Source of the DNA: Streptomyces phaeolivaceus
GTDB lineage: Bacteria > Actinomycetota > Actinomycetes > Streptomycetales > Streptomycetaceae
Assembly (NCBI RefSeq): GCF_009184865.1
Contig: NZ_CP045096.1
Location: forward strand, 7,688,001-7,752,000
Length of the DNA stretch: 64,000 bases
Direction of reading: 5' to 3'
The notes below the pieces were generated by a model. It made no database searches. It was not told the DNA's origin and saw nothing but the letters and a program-made list of their open reading frames with translations. Positions within the stretch are counted from its first letter, which is position 1. Every line of letters starts with the position of its first letter. The position numbers and the translations under genes were made by a program. This document shows positions 16,985 to 25,651 of the stretch, piece by piece.

Positions 16985-18421
16985 GTGAGCACCGAGCTGC
17001 GTCGTCTGCGCAATTACATCGACGGGGAATTCCGTGACGCCGCCGACGGACGGACCACCGAGGTGGTCAACCCCGCGACGGGCGAGGCCTACGCGACCGC
17101 GCCCCTGTCCGGCCAGGCCGATGTCGACGCGGCCATGGCCGCCGCCGCGACCGCGTTCCCGGCCTGGCGCGACACGACCCCCGCCGAGCGCCAGAAGGCC
17201 CTGCTGAAGATCGCTGACGCGTTCGAGGAGCGGGCCGAGGAACTCATCGCGGCGGAGGTGGAGAACACGGGCAAGCCGATCGGGCTGACCCGCTCCGAGG
17301 AGATCCCGCCGATGGTGGACCAGATCCGCTTCTTCGCGGGTGCCGCCCGGATGCTGGAGGGCCGGTCGGCCGGCGAGTACATGGAGGGGATGACGTCGAT
17401 CGTCCGCCGTGAGCCGGTCGGTGTCTGCGCCCAGGTCGCGCCGTGGAACTACCCGATGATGATGGCCGTGTGGAAGTTCGCGCCCGCGCTCGCCGCGGGC
17501 AACACGGTCGTGCTGAAGCCGTCGGACACCACGCCGGCGTCGACCGTCCTCATCGCCGAGATCATCGGGGCGATCGTGCCGAAGGGCGTCTTCAACGTGA
17601 TCACGGGCGACCGTGGCACCGGGCGTCTGATGGTCGAGCACCCGACTCCGGCGATGGCGTCCATCACCGGGTCCGTGCGGGCCGGTATGTCCGTCGCCGA
17701 GTCCGCGGCCAAGGACGTCAAGCGCGTCCACCTGGAGCTGGGCGGCAAGGCGCCGGTCGTCGTCTTCGCCGACACCGACATCGCCAAGGCCGTCGAGGAC
17801 ATCTCGGCGGCGGGCTTCTTCAACGCCGGGCAGGACTGTACGGCCGCGACCCGCGTCCTCGTCCAGGAGGGCATCCACGACGAGTTCGTGGCCGCGCTCG
17901 CGAAGGCGGCGGCCGAGACGAAGACGGGGCAGCCGGACGACGAGGACGTGCTGTTCGGTCCGCTGAACAACCCCAACCAGCTCAAGCAGGTCGCCGGGTT
18001 CATCGAGCGGCTGCCGGCCCACGCCAAGGTCGAGGCCGGTGGTCACCAGGTGGGCGAGAAGGGGTACTTCTACGCGCCGACCGTCGTCTCCGGGCTGAAG
18101 CAGGACGACGAGATCGTCCAGAAGGAGGTCTTCGGGCCGGTCATCACCGTGCAGTCGTTCGTCGACGAGGAGCAGGCGGTCGGCTGGGCGAACGGGGTGG
18201 AGTACGCGCTCGCCTCGTCGGTGTGGACGAAGGACCACGCGCGGGCGATGCGGATGTCGAAGGCGCTGGACTTCGGGTGCGTGTGGATCAACACGCATAT
18301 TCCGCTGGTCGCGGAGATGCCGCACGGCGGGTTCAAGAAGTCCGGGTACGGCAAGGATCTTTCGGGTTATGGGTTCGACGACTACACGCGGATCAAGCAT
18401 GTGATGACTTCGTTGGGCTGA
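16985..18421 (+). CDS. Aldehyde dehydrogenase, gamma-aminobutyraldehyde type
   Basis: NAD(P)-dependent oxidation of aminoaldehydes such as 4-aminobutanal to GABA. 478 residues; catalytic Cys285 in AGQDCTAATR and general base Glu251 in HLELGGKAP, with FFAGAARMLEG and WNYPMMMAVWK typical of the aminobutyraldehyde/betaine aldehyde subgroup. The GTG at 16985 has GGAGGG 6 nt upstream; the frame is open upstream, but the extra residues do not match the family. Divergent from lrp-aminotransferase and followed by the relic of a polyamine-binding protein, so a place in putrescine breakdown is likely. A second paralogue lies at 37519. Confidence 0.88.
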   Translation: MSTELRRLRNYIDGEFRDAADGRTTEVVNPATGEAYATAPLSGQADVDAAMAAAATAFPAWRDTTPAERQKALLKIADAFEERAEELIAAEVENTGKPIGLTRSEEIPPMVDQIRFFAGAARMLEGRSAGEYMEGMTSIVRREPVGVCAQVAPWNYPMMMAVWKFAPALAAGNTVVLKPSDTTPASTVLIAEIIGAIVPKGVFNVITGDRGTGRLMVEHPTPAMASITGSVRAGMSVAESAAKDVKRVHLELGGKAPVVVFADTDIAKAVEDISAAGFFNAGQDCTAATRVLVQEGIHDEFVAALAKAAAETKTGQPDDEDVLFGPLNNPNQLKQVAGFIERLPAHAKVEAGGHQVGEKGYFYAPTVVSGLKQDDEIVQKEVFGPVITVQSFVDEEQAVGWANGVEYALASSVWTKDHARAMRMSKALDFGCVWINTHIPLVAEMPHGGFKKSGYGKDLSGYGFDDYTRIKHVMTSLG

Positions 18422-18451
18422 GGGTTCGTCGACGGCTGAAGAAGGTTCGTC

Positions 18452-18473
18452 GTGGCTGGTCGCGCCCACGCGG
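18452..18473 (+). repeat. Dispersed 22-nt element, copy 1
   Basis: The string from GTGGCTGGTCGCGCCCACG to position 18473 occurs again without change at 26505-26526. Both copies lie shortly after the stop codon of a plus-strand gene and before a decayed or unrelated stretch. It shares CTGGTCGCGC with the inverted copy of the other repeat family at 52439. Confidence 0.7.
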
Positions 18474-18511
18474 AGGATCCGCGTCCGGCCTGAACGAGGC
18501 GTTCGCGCACC

Positions 18512-18815
18512 GTCTGCGAGCAGGTCGAGGCACGCTTCCGGGGCGGTCACATCCGCCGCTTCACGGGCAACGATTACATCAAGGAACTGGCCGGCGGGGA
18601 CGTCCTCGCCGGCCAGACCTATTGCGGTGACGCCAGCCAGCTCCGGGCCGACGACCCGGACATCCGTTTCGTCGTCCCCGAGGGCCGCCGCCGAACTCGC
18701 CGCCCGGGTCGACCACGTCTGCCCCGTCCCCGTCCCCGTCCCCGTCGCCCGGGACAGCACCTCGGCGGAACGACGGGAGTTCGCACGGCGGTGGAACGGG
18801 ATCGTGGGCTTGTGG
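18512..18815 (+). pseudogene. Relic of a PotD-like polyamine-binding protein
   Basis: Frame 2 from 18512 reads ...GGHIRRFTGNDYIKELAGGD...LRADDPDIRFVVPEG, which aligns with GQIRRFTGNDYTSDLTKGD...LKADTPDVDFVIPDSG of the intact PotD at 39138. After 18684 the match jumps to another frame, AAAELAARVDHVCPV, corresponding to PAAELAAYINYVCPV in the intact copy, with the roughly 40 residues between them deleted. A run of CCCGTC repeats follows, then SAERREFARRWNGIVGL, the kind of C-terminus PotD homologues have, with the stop codon position now TGG (18813-18815). The N-terminal two-thirds are gone. No start or ribosome site. Clear decay by deletion and frameshift; it lies directly after aldehyde dehydrogenase 1. 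Confidence 0.85.
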
Positions 18816-18850
18816 CTCCCCGCGTTGTCGGGTTGTAGCCCCACGAGCGG

Positions 18851-18883
18851 GTGTGTTGTGCAATGCGAAATTCTGTGTTGCAG
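18851..18883 (+). promoter_or_regulatory. Candidate operator upstream of the sugar-type ABC cassette
   Basis: AT-richer segment with TTGTGCAATGCGAAATTC followed by TGTGTTGCAG, two TGT(T)G(T)GCA-like half-sites about 20 nt apart. IclR proteins bind such imperfect repeats and the cassette encodes an IclR. The remaining 18884-19079 is an apparently non-coding leader with no other recognised element. Confidence 0.35.
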
Positions 18884-19079
18884 AGGTGGTGCGCGGGCTC
18901 GCCCAGCTCCTACCTTCCCGTCTCAACAGACCGGTCCTCACCGGGCGAACCGCCCCCCCCACGGCCGGGACAGCGATGTTCCTGTGCCCGGATCCCGGCG
19001 AAAGCCCCTTCCCCAACTCACCTGCCATCCGGGCCGTTTCGGCGGCACGGGCACCTTTCGAGGGATTTGAGGAACTTCG

Positions 19080-20150
19080 ATGAACGCACGTTCCGTACGT
19101 GGCGCGCTGGCCGTGGCCGCCTCTCTCTGCGCACTGACCGGGGTCACCGCCTGCAACGTCGAGTCCGGCAGCACATCAGCCGGCGCCGACAAGAGCGCCT
19201 CGTCCGCACCGTCGGCCAAGGACCTCAAGGTCGGCTGGTCGACGATCTATCTGACCCCGTCGTGGATGCAGCAGACCCTGAAGATGCTTCAGACGGACGT
19301 CGACAAGCTGAAGTCGGCGGGCAAGGTGTCGTCGTTCAAGACGTTCAACGCCAACGGAGACACCTCGCAGCAGATCGCGCAGATCAGAGCGATGATCCAG
19401 CAGAAGTACGACGTGATCCTCGTCGACGCGGGCTCCTCCACCGCGCTCAACCCGGCGCTGGAGCAGGCCGTCGCCGCCGGTATCACCGTCGTCGCCTTCG
19501 ACTCGCTGCCGACCAGTACGAAGGTCATCCGGGTCGGCACGGACCAGAAGGCCTGGGGTTCGATGATGGCCGAGTGGCTGGCGAAGAAGCTGGACGGCAA
19601 GGGCAGCATCATCGCCATGAACGGGCCGGCCGGTGTCGCCGTGAGCGAGGACCGCTGGTCGGGGGCCGAGACGGTCTTCAAGAAGTACCCCGACATCAAG
19701 ATCGTCAGCAATGTGCACAGCGAGTACAACCTCGCCCCGGCCGCCCAGGCCTTCGCCTCCGCCTACTCCGCGCACCCGGACATCGACGGTGTGTTCTCGC
19801 AGGGCGGCGCGCTCTCGGCCGCCGCGCTGCAGACCCTGGTCAAGCAGGACAAGAAGCTCGTCCCGATCACCGGCGAGAACTACAACGGCTTCCTGAAGCT
19901 CTGGCAGAGCAAGCAGAAGGAAGGGTTCTCCTCGCTGGCCACCGCCCAGCCCAACTACCTCTCCGTGATCGCCCTGGAGGCGGCCGTGGCCAAGCGCGAG
20001 GGCGTGGACGTCCCCCAGGACATCGACGTGCCGCTGCCCGAGATCACCGACGACAACCTCGGCGACTACGCCAAGCCCGACCAGGCCGACGACTCGTACC
20101 CGATCAACGACCTGCCGCAGGCCGACATCGACAAGCTCATCGGCAAGTGA
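19080..20150 (+). CDS. Ribose-type ABC transporter substrate-binding lipoprotein
   Basis: 356 residues, secreted lipoprotein with lipobox VTAC and lipidated Cys25, then a periplasmic-binding-protein type I fold of the sugar/autoinducer-2 class: LKVGWSTIYLTPSWMQQTLK, QQIAQIRAMIQQKYDVILVDAGSSTALNPALEQA and VVAFDSLPTS correspond to the conserved ligand-pocket strands. ATG 19080 with GAGGA 6 nt upstream. First gene of a seven-gene overlapping operon. Ligand unknown: this class binds pentoses, hexoses, inositol, autoinducer-2 and purine nucleosides, and the C-terminal extension (DDSYPINDLPQADIDKLIGK) gives no clue. Confidence 0.85.
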   Translation: MNARSVRGALAVAASLCALTGVTACNVESGSTSAGADKSASSAPSAKDLKVGWSTIYLTPSWMQQTLKMLQTDVDKLKSAGKVSSFKTFNANGDTSQQIAQIRAMIQQKYDVILVDAGSSTALNPALEQAVAAGITVVAFDSLPTSTKVIRVGTDQKAWGSMMAEWLAKKLDGKGSIIAMNGPAGVAVSEDRWSGAETVFKKYPDIKIVSNVHSEYNLAPAAQAFASAYSAHPDIDGVFSQGGALSAAALQTLVKQDKKLVPITGENYNGFLKLWQSKQKEGFSSLATAQPNYLSVIALEAAVAKREGVDVPQDIDVPLPEITDDNLGDYAKPDQADDSYPINDLPQADIDKLIGK

Positions 20151-20154
20151 GCGG

Positions 20155-21714
20155 GTGACCACCGTGCCGCTGCTGAGCGTGGAGAAGGTGTCGAAGTCGT
20201 TCGCGGGCAACCGGGTGCTCACGGACGTCAGCTTCGACGTCGAACCGGGGGAGGTGCTGGCCCTGGTCGGGGAGAACGGGGCCGGCAAGTCCACCGTCCT
20301 CTCCCTCGTCACCGGGCTCCTGGCCCCCGACTCCGGCCGGGTCGTCCACGACGGCACCCCTGTCCCCCGGGCGTGGTCTCCCCACCACGCCCGGGTCGCC
20401 GGGGTCGGCTCCGTCCACCAGGAGCTGAGCCTCAACCCGCACCAGAGCGTCGCGGAGAACGTGTTCCTGGGCGCCTGGCCCAGCCGCCGGGGCCTGGTCC
20501 GGGGCCGTGACCTCGCGGCACGGGCCCGGCCGCTGCTCGCGCGGGTCGGCCTCGACGTCGACCCGCGCACCCCGGTCGGACGGCTGCCGCTGGGCAGCCG
20601 CCAACTCGTCGAACTCGCCAAGGCCCTGGCCGGTGAACCCCGGCTGCTCATCCTCGACGAGGCCACCTCCGCGCTGGACGAGGACCAGGTGGGGGCCGTG
20701 TTCCGGGTGGTGCGCGAACTGCGTGACCAGGGCGGGTCGGTGATCCTGGTCAGCCATCGGATGGGTGAACTCTTCGCCATCGGCGACCGGTTGACCGTAC
20801 TGAAGGACGGTGCCGTCACGGCGACCCGGGAACGGGCCGACACCGATCACGACGACATCGTGCGGCTGATGGTGGGGCGGGAACTGTCGGATCTGTTCCC
20901 GGCGAAGGCCGACGCCACGGCCCCCGCCGAAGGCGCCGGCGGCCCCCTGCTGCGGGTGCGTGGACTCACCGTCCCGCGTGCCTGCGCCGGTGTGGACCTC
21001 GATCTCGTTTCCGGGCGGATCGTCGGGCTCGGCGGGCTTCAGGGGCAGGGGCAACGCGAGGTGCTGCGGGCCCTGTTCGGGCTGGCCCGGCACACCGGGG
21101 ACGTCACCTTCGAGGGGCGGCCGGTGCGGCTGTCGTCGCCCCGGGACGCGATCCGGCACCGTATCGCCTATGTGCCCGAGGACCGCAAGACCGAGGGCGT
21201 CCACACCGCACGCAGCGTGCGCGCCAACCTCGCGCTCCCCAGCATGCGCTCGCTCGCCCCCGCGAGCCGTCTCACCACCGTCGCGCGCGGCGCCGAGACC
21301 GCGCTCGTCGACGATCTGATCGCACGCCTGCGCATCAAGACGGCTTCTCCGGCGCAGGAGGCCCGCCGGCTCTCCGGCGGCAACCAGCAGAAGGTCGCGC
21401 TGGCCAAGTGGCTGCCGACCGAGCCCCGGGTGCTGCTGCTCGCCGAACCGACCCGGGGCATCGACATCGGCACCAAGCGCGAGATCTACCACCTGCTGCG
21501 CCGCCTCGCCGACGAAGGCCTCGCGGTGCTCGTCACCTCCGGAGACACCATGGAACTGGTCGGCCTGTGCGACGAGGTCGCCGTCCTGTACGAGGGGGCG
21601 GTCGTGGACCGTCTCACCGGGCCGGACCTGACGGAGGAGAACCTGGTCAGGGCCTCGGTCATGGGGACCTCGGCCACGGACGCCCCCGGCACGGGGAGCG
21701 TGGTCCATGCGTGA
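20155..21714 (+). CDS. Ribose-type ABC transporter ATP-binding protein (two ATPase domains)
   Basis: 519 residues with two fused ATPase domains as in RbsA/XylG. Domain 1: Walker A GENGAGKS at 39-46, Walker B LLILDEATSALD, H-loop VSHRM; its signature is LPLGSRQ rather than LSVGQ. Domain 2 has the typical degenerate Walker A region of the second half (GLGGLQGQGQRE), the strong signature LSGGNQQK and AEPTRGID. GTG start four nt after the binding-protein gene. Drives import with the two permeases that follow; the last 8 nt overlap the next gene. Confidence 0.88.
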   Translation: MTTVPLLSVEKVSKSFAGNRVLTDVSFDVEPGEVLALVGENGAGKSTVLSLVTGLLAPDSGRVVHDGTPVPRAWSPHHARVAGVGSVHQELSLNPHQSVAENVFLGAWPSRRGLVRGRDLAARARPLLARVGLDVDPRTPVGRLPLGSRQLVELAKALAGEPRLLILDEATSALDEDQVGAVFRVVRELRDQGGSVILVSHRMGELFAIGDRLTVLKDGAVTATRERADTDHDDIVRLMVGRELSDLFPAKADATAPAEGAGGPLLRVRGLTVPRACAGVDLDLVSGRIVGLGGLQGQGQREVLRALFGLARHTGDVTFEGRPVRLSSPRDAIRHRIAYVPEDRKTEGVHTARSVRANLALPSMRSLAPASRLTTVARGAETALVDDLIARLRIKTASPAQEARRLSGGNQQKVALAKWLPTEPRVLLLAEPTRGIDIGTKREIYHLLRRLADEGLAVLVTSGDTMELVGLCDEVAVLYEGAVVDRLTGPDLTEENLVRASVMGTSATDAPGTGSVVHA

Positions 21715-22660
21715 GCGTCTCGCCGTCGCCGCGCGCGGCAACACCGATCTCCTCGCGCTCGCGGCACTCCTGCTGCTGGTGCTGGCCGCGTACCAGCACT
21801 ACGACTCCAGCCTGCTCACGCCCGCCTCGATCACCATCCTGTCCGCCCAGTTCCTGCCGCTGATCCTGGCGGCGGCGGGGCAGACGACGGTGATGCTGCT
21901 CGGCGGCATCGACCTCTCGCTCGGGGCCGTGCTGGCGCTCGCCATGGCCGTGTTCGCGACCTACGAGGCCCAGGGCGCGGGCGGAGTGCTCGCGGCGGCC
22001 GGGCTCGCGCTGTGCGTGGCGGTCGCGGCGGGCGCGGTCAACGGGGCGCTCGTGGCGTACGCCGGGCTCCCGCCGATCGTGGTGACCCTCGCCGCCTCGT
22101 TCCTGTGGGGCGGGGCCACCCTGGTGGTGCTGCCGCAGCCCGGGGGACAGGTGCCCGCCGGGCTGGTGGACGCGTACAACAACGGCTGGAACGGCGTCGC
22201 CCTCCCCGCCGTCACCGTCGCGGTGGTCCTCGGGCTGTGGCGGCTGCTGCGCACCACCCGGCACGGGCTCGCCCTCTACGCCGTCGGCGGCAACGAACAC
22301 GGCGCCTACGCGAGCGGGTTGCACACCCGGGGCGTGAAGATCGCCGGGTACGCCCTGGCGGGCGCCTTCACCGGGCTCGCCGGGATCGGGCTCGCCGTCC
22401 AGACCGGCTCGGCGGACCCGACCATCGGAGCCCCGTACACACTCAACTCGATCGCCGCGTGCGTGCTCGGCGGCATCAGCTTCTTCGGCGGGGTCGGCCG
22501 GATGCGCGGCACGGTCCTCGGCGCGCTCGTCATCGGCCTGCTGACCAACCTGCTCCTCTTCACCGGGATCTCGCCCTTCTACCAGCTCATCGTGCAGGGC
22601 GTGATCCTCGTGGTGGCGCTCGCCCTGAAGACGTACCTCACGAGGGAGGCGGCCGTATGA
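21707..22660 (+). CDS. Ribose-type ABC transporter permease 1
   Basis: 317 residues, RbsC-like, eight to ten hydrophobic segments. The family signature GGIDLSLGAVLALAMAVFA is at about residues 67-85 and the cytoplasmic loop YAVGGNEHGAYASGLHTRGVKI is the ATPase-contacting segment found in RbsC/XylH. Overlaps the ATPase gene by 8 nt and the next permease by ATGA. Confidence 0.88.
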   Translation: MRERLAVAARGNTDLLALAALLLLVLAAYQHYDSSLLTPASITILSAQFLPLILAAAGQTTVMLLGGIDLSLGAVLALAMAVFATYEAQGAGGVLAAAGLALCVAVAAGAVNGALVAYAGLPPIVVTLAASFLWGGATLVVLPQPGGQVPAGLVDAYNNGWNGVALPAVTVAVVLGLWRLLRTTRHGLALYAVGGNEHGAYASGLHTRGVKIAGYALAGAFTGLAGIGLAVQTGSADPTIGAPYTLNSIAACVLGGISFFGGVGRMRGTVLGALVIGLLTNLLLFTGISPFYQLIVQGVILVVALALKTYLTREAAV

Positions 22661-23592
22661 GCAGCCTGGCGCTACCCACCTCCAGAGCGACCTGGGCGTT
22701 CGGTGTCCTGGCCGTCACCTGGTTCGCCGCGATCCTCTTCGCGGACGGCTTCGACAGCGTCTCCAACTTCCGCTATCTGGTGCAGACGGCGTCGTTCCTC
22801 GGCATCGTCGCCGTCGGTCAGACCCTCGTCGTCATGATGAGCGGCATCGACCTGTCCGTCTCCGGTGTCGTGGCGCTCTCGGCCGTCGTGTGCGCCAAGG
22901 TCGCCTCCGGCACGGGCGGCGCTGCGACGGCCGTCCTCGTGGCGCTGCTGCTGAGCGCGCTCGTGGGCGCGGTCAACGCGGCCGGAGTGGTGTGGCTGCG
23001 CGTCCCGCCGATGGTGATGACCCTCGCCACCGGCACGATCCTCGCGGGCGCGCTGCTCGTCTACACCGACGGATCACCCAGCTCCGCACAGGTCCCCCTG
23101 CTGGACACCCTCGCCAACGGCCGCCTCCTGGGCGTCCCCTGGGCCTTCGTGCTCTGGCTCGTCGTCACGACCGTCGCCTTCTGGCTGCTCCACCTCTCCC
23201 GCACCGGCCGGTACGCGTTCGCCCTCGGCGCGGGCGAGGACGCGGCCCGTGCGTCGGGCGTGCCGGTCGTGTCCACGGCGTTCACCGCGTACGTCTCGTG
23301 CGCGGTCCTCGCCGGGGTCGCGGGCCTGGTCCTGCTCGGCTTCACCGGCACCAGCTCGCTGACCATGGGAAACCCGTACCAGCTGCTGTCCATCGCCTCC
23401 GTGGTCCTCGGTGGCACCTCCATCCTGGGCGGCCGGGGACACCTCCTCGGCACGGTCGGCGGCGCGCTCCTGCTCACGCTCCTCACCGCGCTGCTCACCT
23501 CCTGGAACCTCTCGGAGGGCGTACGGCAGGTCGTGCTCGGCGTGCTGATCATCGGACTGCTGCTGGTCTATGCGAGGGAGCGCCGGACATGA
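22657..23592 (+). CDS. Ribose-type ABC transporter permease 2
   Basis: 311 residues, paralogue of the preceding permease, with SGIDLSVSGVVALSAVVCA and ALGAGEDAARASGVPVVS as the signature and loop. Two different permeases imply a heterodimeric channel, as in autoinducer-2 and nucleoside importers, rather than the homodimer of ribose systems. ATG at 22657 within ATGA, overlapping both neighbours by 4 nt. Confidence 0.88.
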   Translation: MSSLALPTSRATWAFGVLAVTWFAAILFADGFDSVSNFRYLVQTASFLGIVAVGQTLVVMMSGIDLSVSGVVALSAVVCAKVASGTGGAATAVLVALLLSALVGAVNAAGVVWLRVPPMVMTLATGTILAGALLVYTDGSPSSAQVPLLDTLANGRLLGVPWAFVLWLVVTTVAFWLLHLSRTGRYAFALGAGEDAARASGVPVVSTAFTAYVSCAVLAGVAGLVLLGFTGTSSLTMGNPYQLLSIASVVLGGTSILGGRGHLLGTVGGALLLTLLTALLTSWNLSEGVRQVVLGVLIIGLLLVYARERRT

Positions 23593-24923
23593 CGGCCGCG
23601 ACGAACCGCGTGGAGGAGTTGCTGCGGGAACTCGTCCGTATCCCGAGCGTCAACCCCCGTGACGGGGCGGGCGACGGGGGCGAGACCGCGGTCGCCGAGT
23701 ATGTGCGGGAATGGCTGGCGGGACGGGGGGTGCCGGCCGAGCTGCACGAGGTGCTGCCGGGGCGGTGCAATGTCGTCGCCGTCGTACCGGGGCTGTCCGA
23801 GGAGGCGGTCCTGCTGGAGTCGCACCTCGACACGGTCGAGACGGACGGGATGACCGTCGGGCCGTACGAGGGCGAGGTCAGGGACGGGCTGCTGTACGGG
23901 CGGGGTGCCTGTGACGCGAAGGGGCCGCTGGCCGCGTTCCTGCTGGCCGTCGCCGAACTCGCGGCCGGGGAACCGCCGCCGCGCACGGTCGTCCTGGCGG
24001 GCGTGTGCGACGAGGAGCACGCGTACCGGGGCGTGCTGGGGCTGGTGGACACGCTCCGGGGGCGTGCGGTGGTGGGGGCGGTCGTGGGGGAGCCGACGGC
24101 GCTGGTGCCGGCGGTCGCGCACAAGGGGGTGGTGCGCTACACCGTGCGCACCACCGGGCGCGCCGGGCACAGTTCACGGCCCGAGGAGGCCGTCAACGCG
24201 ATCACCTTGATGGGGCCGGTCCTCGCCCACCTCGCGGACCACCCTCCGGGGGTGCCGCCGCATCCGCTGCTCGGGCCCGCCACCCGCTCGGTCACCCGGA
24301 TCCGGGGCGGCACCGGCCCCAACACCATCGCCGGTGGCTGCGAGGCGGACGTCGACCGCCGGACGCTCCCCGGGGAGGACCTCGACACCGTCTGGCGCGA
24401 CGACCGTGCCGAACTCGCCGCGCTGGGGGCGGAGGTCGACCCTCCGTTCACCGTCGACCCGGCGCTCGACACCCGGCCCGACGCCGAGATCGTCACCGCC
24501 CTGTGCCGGGCCCTCGCCGCCCACGGCCGGCCGGCCGAGGCCCGGGGCATGCCGTTCGGGACGGACGCCAGCAAGCTCGCCCGCGCCGGCATCCCCTCCG
24601 TGGTCTTCGGACCGGGCTCGGTCGCGGACGCCCACGCGGCGGCGGAGTCGGTGGAACTGGCGGAGGTGGAACTGGCGGCGCGGATCGTCGTGGCGGCGGT
24701 GCGGGGGATGGAGACGCGGGGGACGGAGACGCGGACGGGGGCCTCGGGACGAGGAGGGGAGGGGAGTCGTGCGGCTGGGGGTCACCTCCTGCCCGGCGGC
24801 GGCGTTGGGGAGGGCGGGGGAAGGGTGTCGCGCGGCCGACCGGCCGTCCCGCCCCGGCTTCCGCCCCCGTCGTCGTCCTCGTCGTCTTCAGCAACTCAAG
24901 CAGGAGGGTCGCCATGCGGCTGA
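23589..24923 (+). CDS. M20 family metallopeptidase/deacylase (ArgE/DapE-like)
   Basis: 444 residues. Dinuclear zinc site residues are present: His79 and Asp81 (ESHLDTV), Asp109 (GRGACDAKG), Glu142-Glu143 (CDEEH), the Glu of VVGEPTAL and the C-terminal His of DAHAAAESVEL; the lid domain carries HSSRP. Such enzymes remove acyl groups from amino acids or cut dipeptide-like amides. The catalytic domain ends at about residue 378; the last 66 residues are Gly/Arg/Ser-rich low complexity and probably result from a lost stop. ATG overlaps the permease stop (ATGA) and the tail overlaps the next gene. Coupling to a sugar-type importer suggests an N-acyl or amide substrate. Confidence 0.85.
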   Translation: MTAATNRVEELLRELVRIPSVNPRDGAGDGGETAVAEYVREWLAGRGVPAELHEVLPGRCNVVAVVPGLSEEAVLLESHLDTVETDGMTVGPYEGEVRDGLLYGRGACDAKGPLAAFLLAVAELAAGEPPPRTVVLAGVCDEEHAYRGVLGLVDTLRGRAVVGAVVGEPTALVPAVAHKGVVRYTVRTTGRAGHSSRPEEAVNAITLMGPVLAHLADHPPGVPPHPLLGPATRSVTRIRGGTGPNTIAGGCEADVDRRTLPGEDLDTVWRDDRAELAALGAEVDPPFTVDPALDTRPDAEIVTALCRALAAHGRPAEARGMPFGTDASKLARAGIPSVVFGPGSVADAHAAAESVELAEVELAARIVVAAVRGMETRGTETRTGASGRGGEGSRAAGGHLLPGGGVGEGGGRVSRGRPAVPPRLPPPSSSSSSSATQAGGSPCG

Positions 24924-25651
24924 CCGGCCATGTCTCGCTCGTCGCCAGTGGTGCGTACGGCTTCGATCTCACCGACCCGCTGGACTGTCACGTCTATCTG
25001 GTGCGGGGCGCGCGGCACAGCGCGCTCGTGGACGCGGGAGCCGGCCGGTCCGCCGACGCCATCGTGCGCGCCGTCCGTGCCACCGGCGCCGACCCCGGCC
25101 ATCTCCTCCTCACCCACGGCCACGCCGATCACTCGGGCGGAGCCGCCGCGCTCGCCGAGCGGCTGCCCGGTCTGCGGGTGCGGGCCGGCGCCGAGGCCGC
25201 GGCCTGGATCGCGGCGGGCGACGAGCAGGGCGTCAGCCTGGACCGGGGCAAGGCCGCCGGGTACTACCCGGCCGACTACACCCTCGCCCCCTGCCCGCAG
25301 GTCGAGGCCATGGCCGACGGCGAGGAGATCGACCTCGGCGGCGGTGTGGTCCTGCGGGCCGTCGCGACCCCCGGTCATGCCGACGGACACCTCTGCTACC
25401 ACCTGCGCACCCCTGACTACCGGGGGCTCTTCTCCGGGGACTGCGTCTTCACCGGGGGCCGTGTCTCCCTGCAGAATCTGCATGACTGCCGGGTCCCCGA
25501 GTACGCCGCGAGTCTGACCCTGCTGGCCGCGCTCGACGTCGACGCGCTGTTCCCCGGCCATCATGAGGTCTCGCTCGCCCGCGCCGGACGGCATCTGGCC
25601 GCCGCCCGCGACACCGTCGCCCGTGGACTGCTGCCGAGGAGTACGACATGA
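24914..25651 (+). CDS. Metallo-beta-lactamase fold hydrolase
   Basis: 245 residues. The metal motif HxHxDH is His68, His70, Asp72 and His73 (THGHADHSGG), with further ligands in TPGHADGHLCYH, FSGDCVF and FPGHHE, so two metals can bind. Closest in style to glyoxalase-II/lactonase-like members that hydrolyse thioesters or lactones. ATG at 24914 has AGGAGGG 5 nt upstream, an exceptionally strong site, although the gene overlaps the M20 gene by 10 nt. Part of the importer cassette; likely acts on the imported compound after or before the M20 enzyme. Confidence 0.85.
   Translation: MRLTGHVSLVASGAYGFDLTDPLDCHVYLVRGARHSALVDAGAGRSADAIVRAVRATGADPGHLLLTHGHADHSGGAAALAERLPGLRVRAGAEAAAWIAAGDEQGVSLDRGKAAGYYPADYTLAPCPQVEAMADGEEIDLGGGVVLRAVATPGHADGHLCYHLRTPDYRGLFSGDCVFTGGRVSLQNLHDCRVPEYAASLTLLAALDVDALFPGHHEVSLARAGRHLAAARDTVARGLLPRSTT

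Noticed and set aside
16796..18844. 682-residue minus-strand frame over aldehyde dehydrogenase 1 and the relic
   Set aside because: Mirrors the dehydrogenase codons; composition is Asp/Arg/Gly/Val-rich with no domain, and it would overlap the Lrp gene start.
18627..19070. 147-residue plus-strand frame after the dehydrogenase
   Set aside because: It carries the second frame of the decayed PotD gene and then non-coding DNA; start lies inside the relic and has no ribosome site, so I annotate it as a pseudogene.
24005..24913. Upstream extension of the metallo-beta-lactamase gene
   Set aside because: Out-of-frame reading of the M20 gene; the strong AGGAGGG before 24914 fixes the start.
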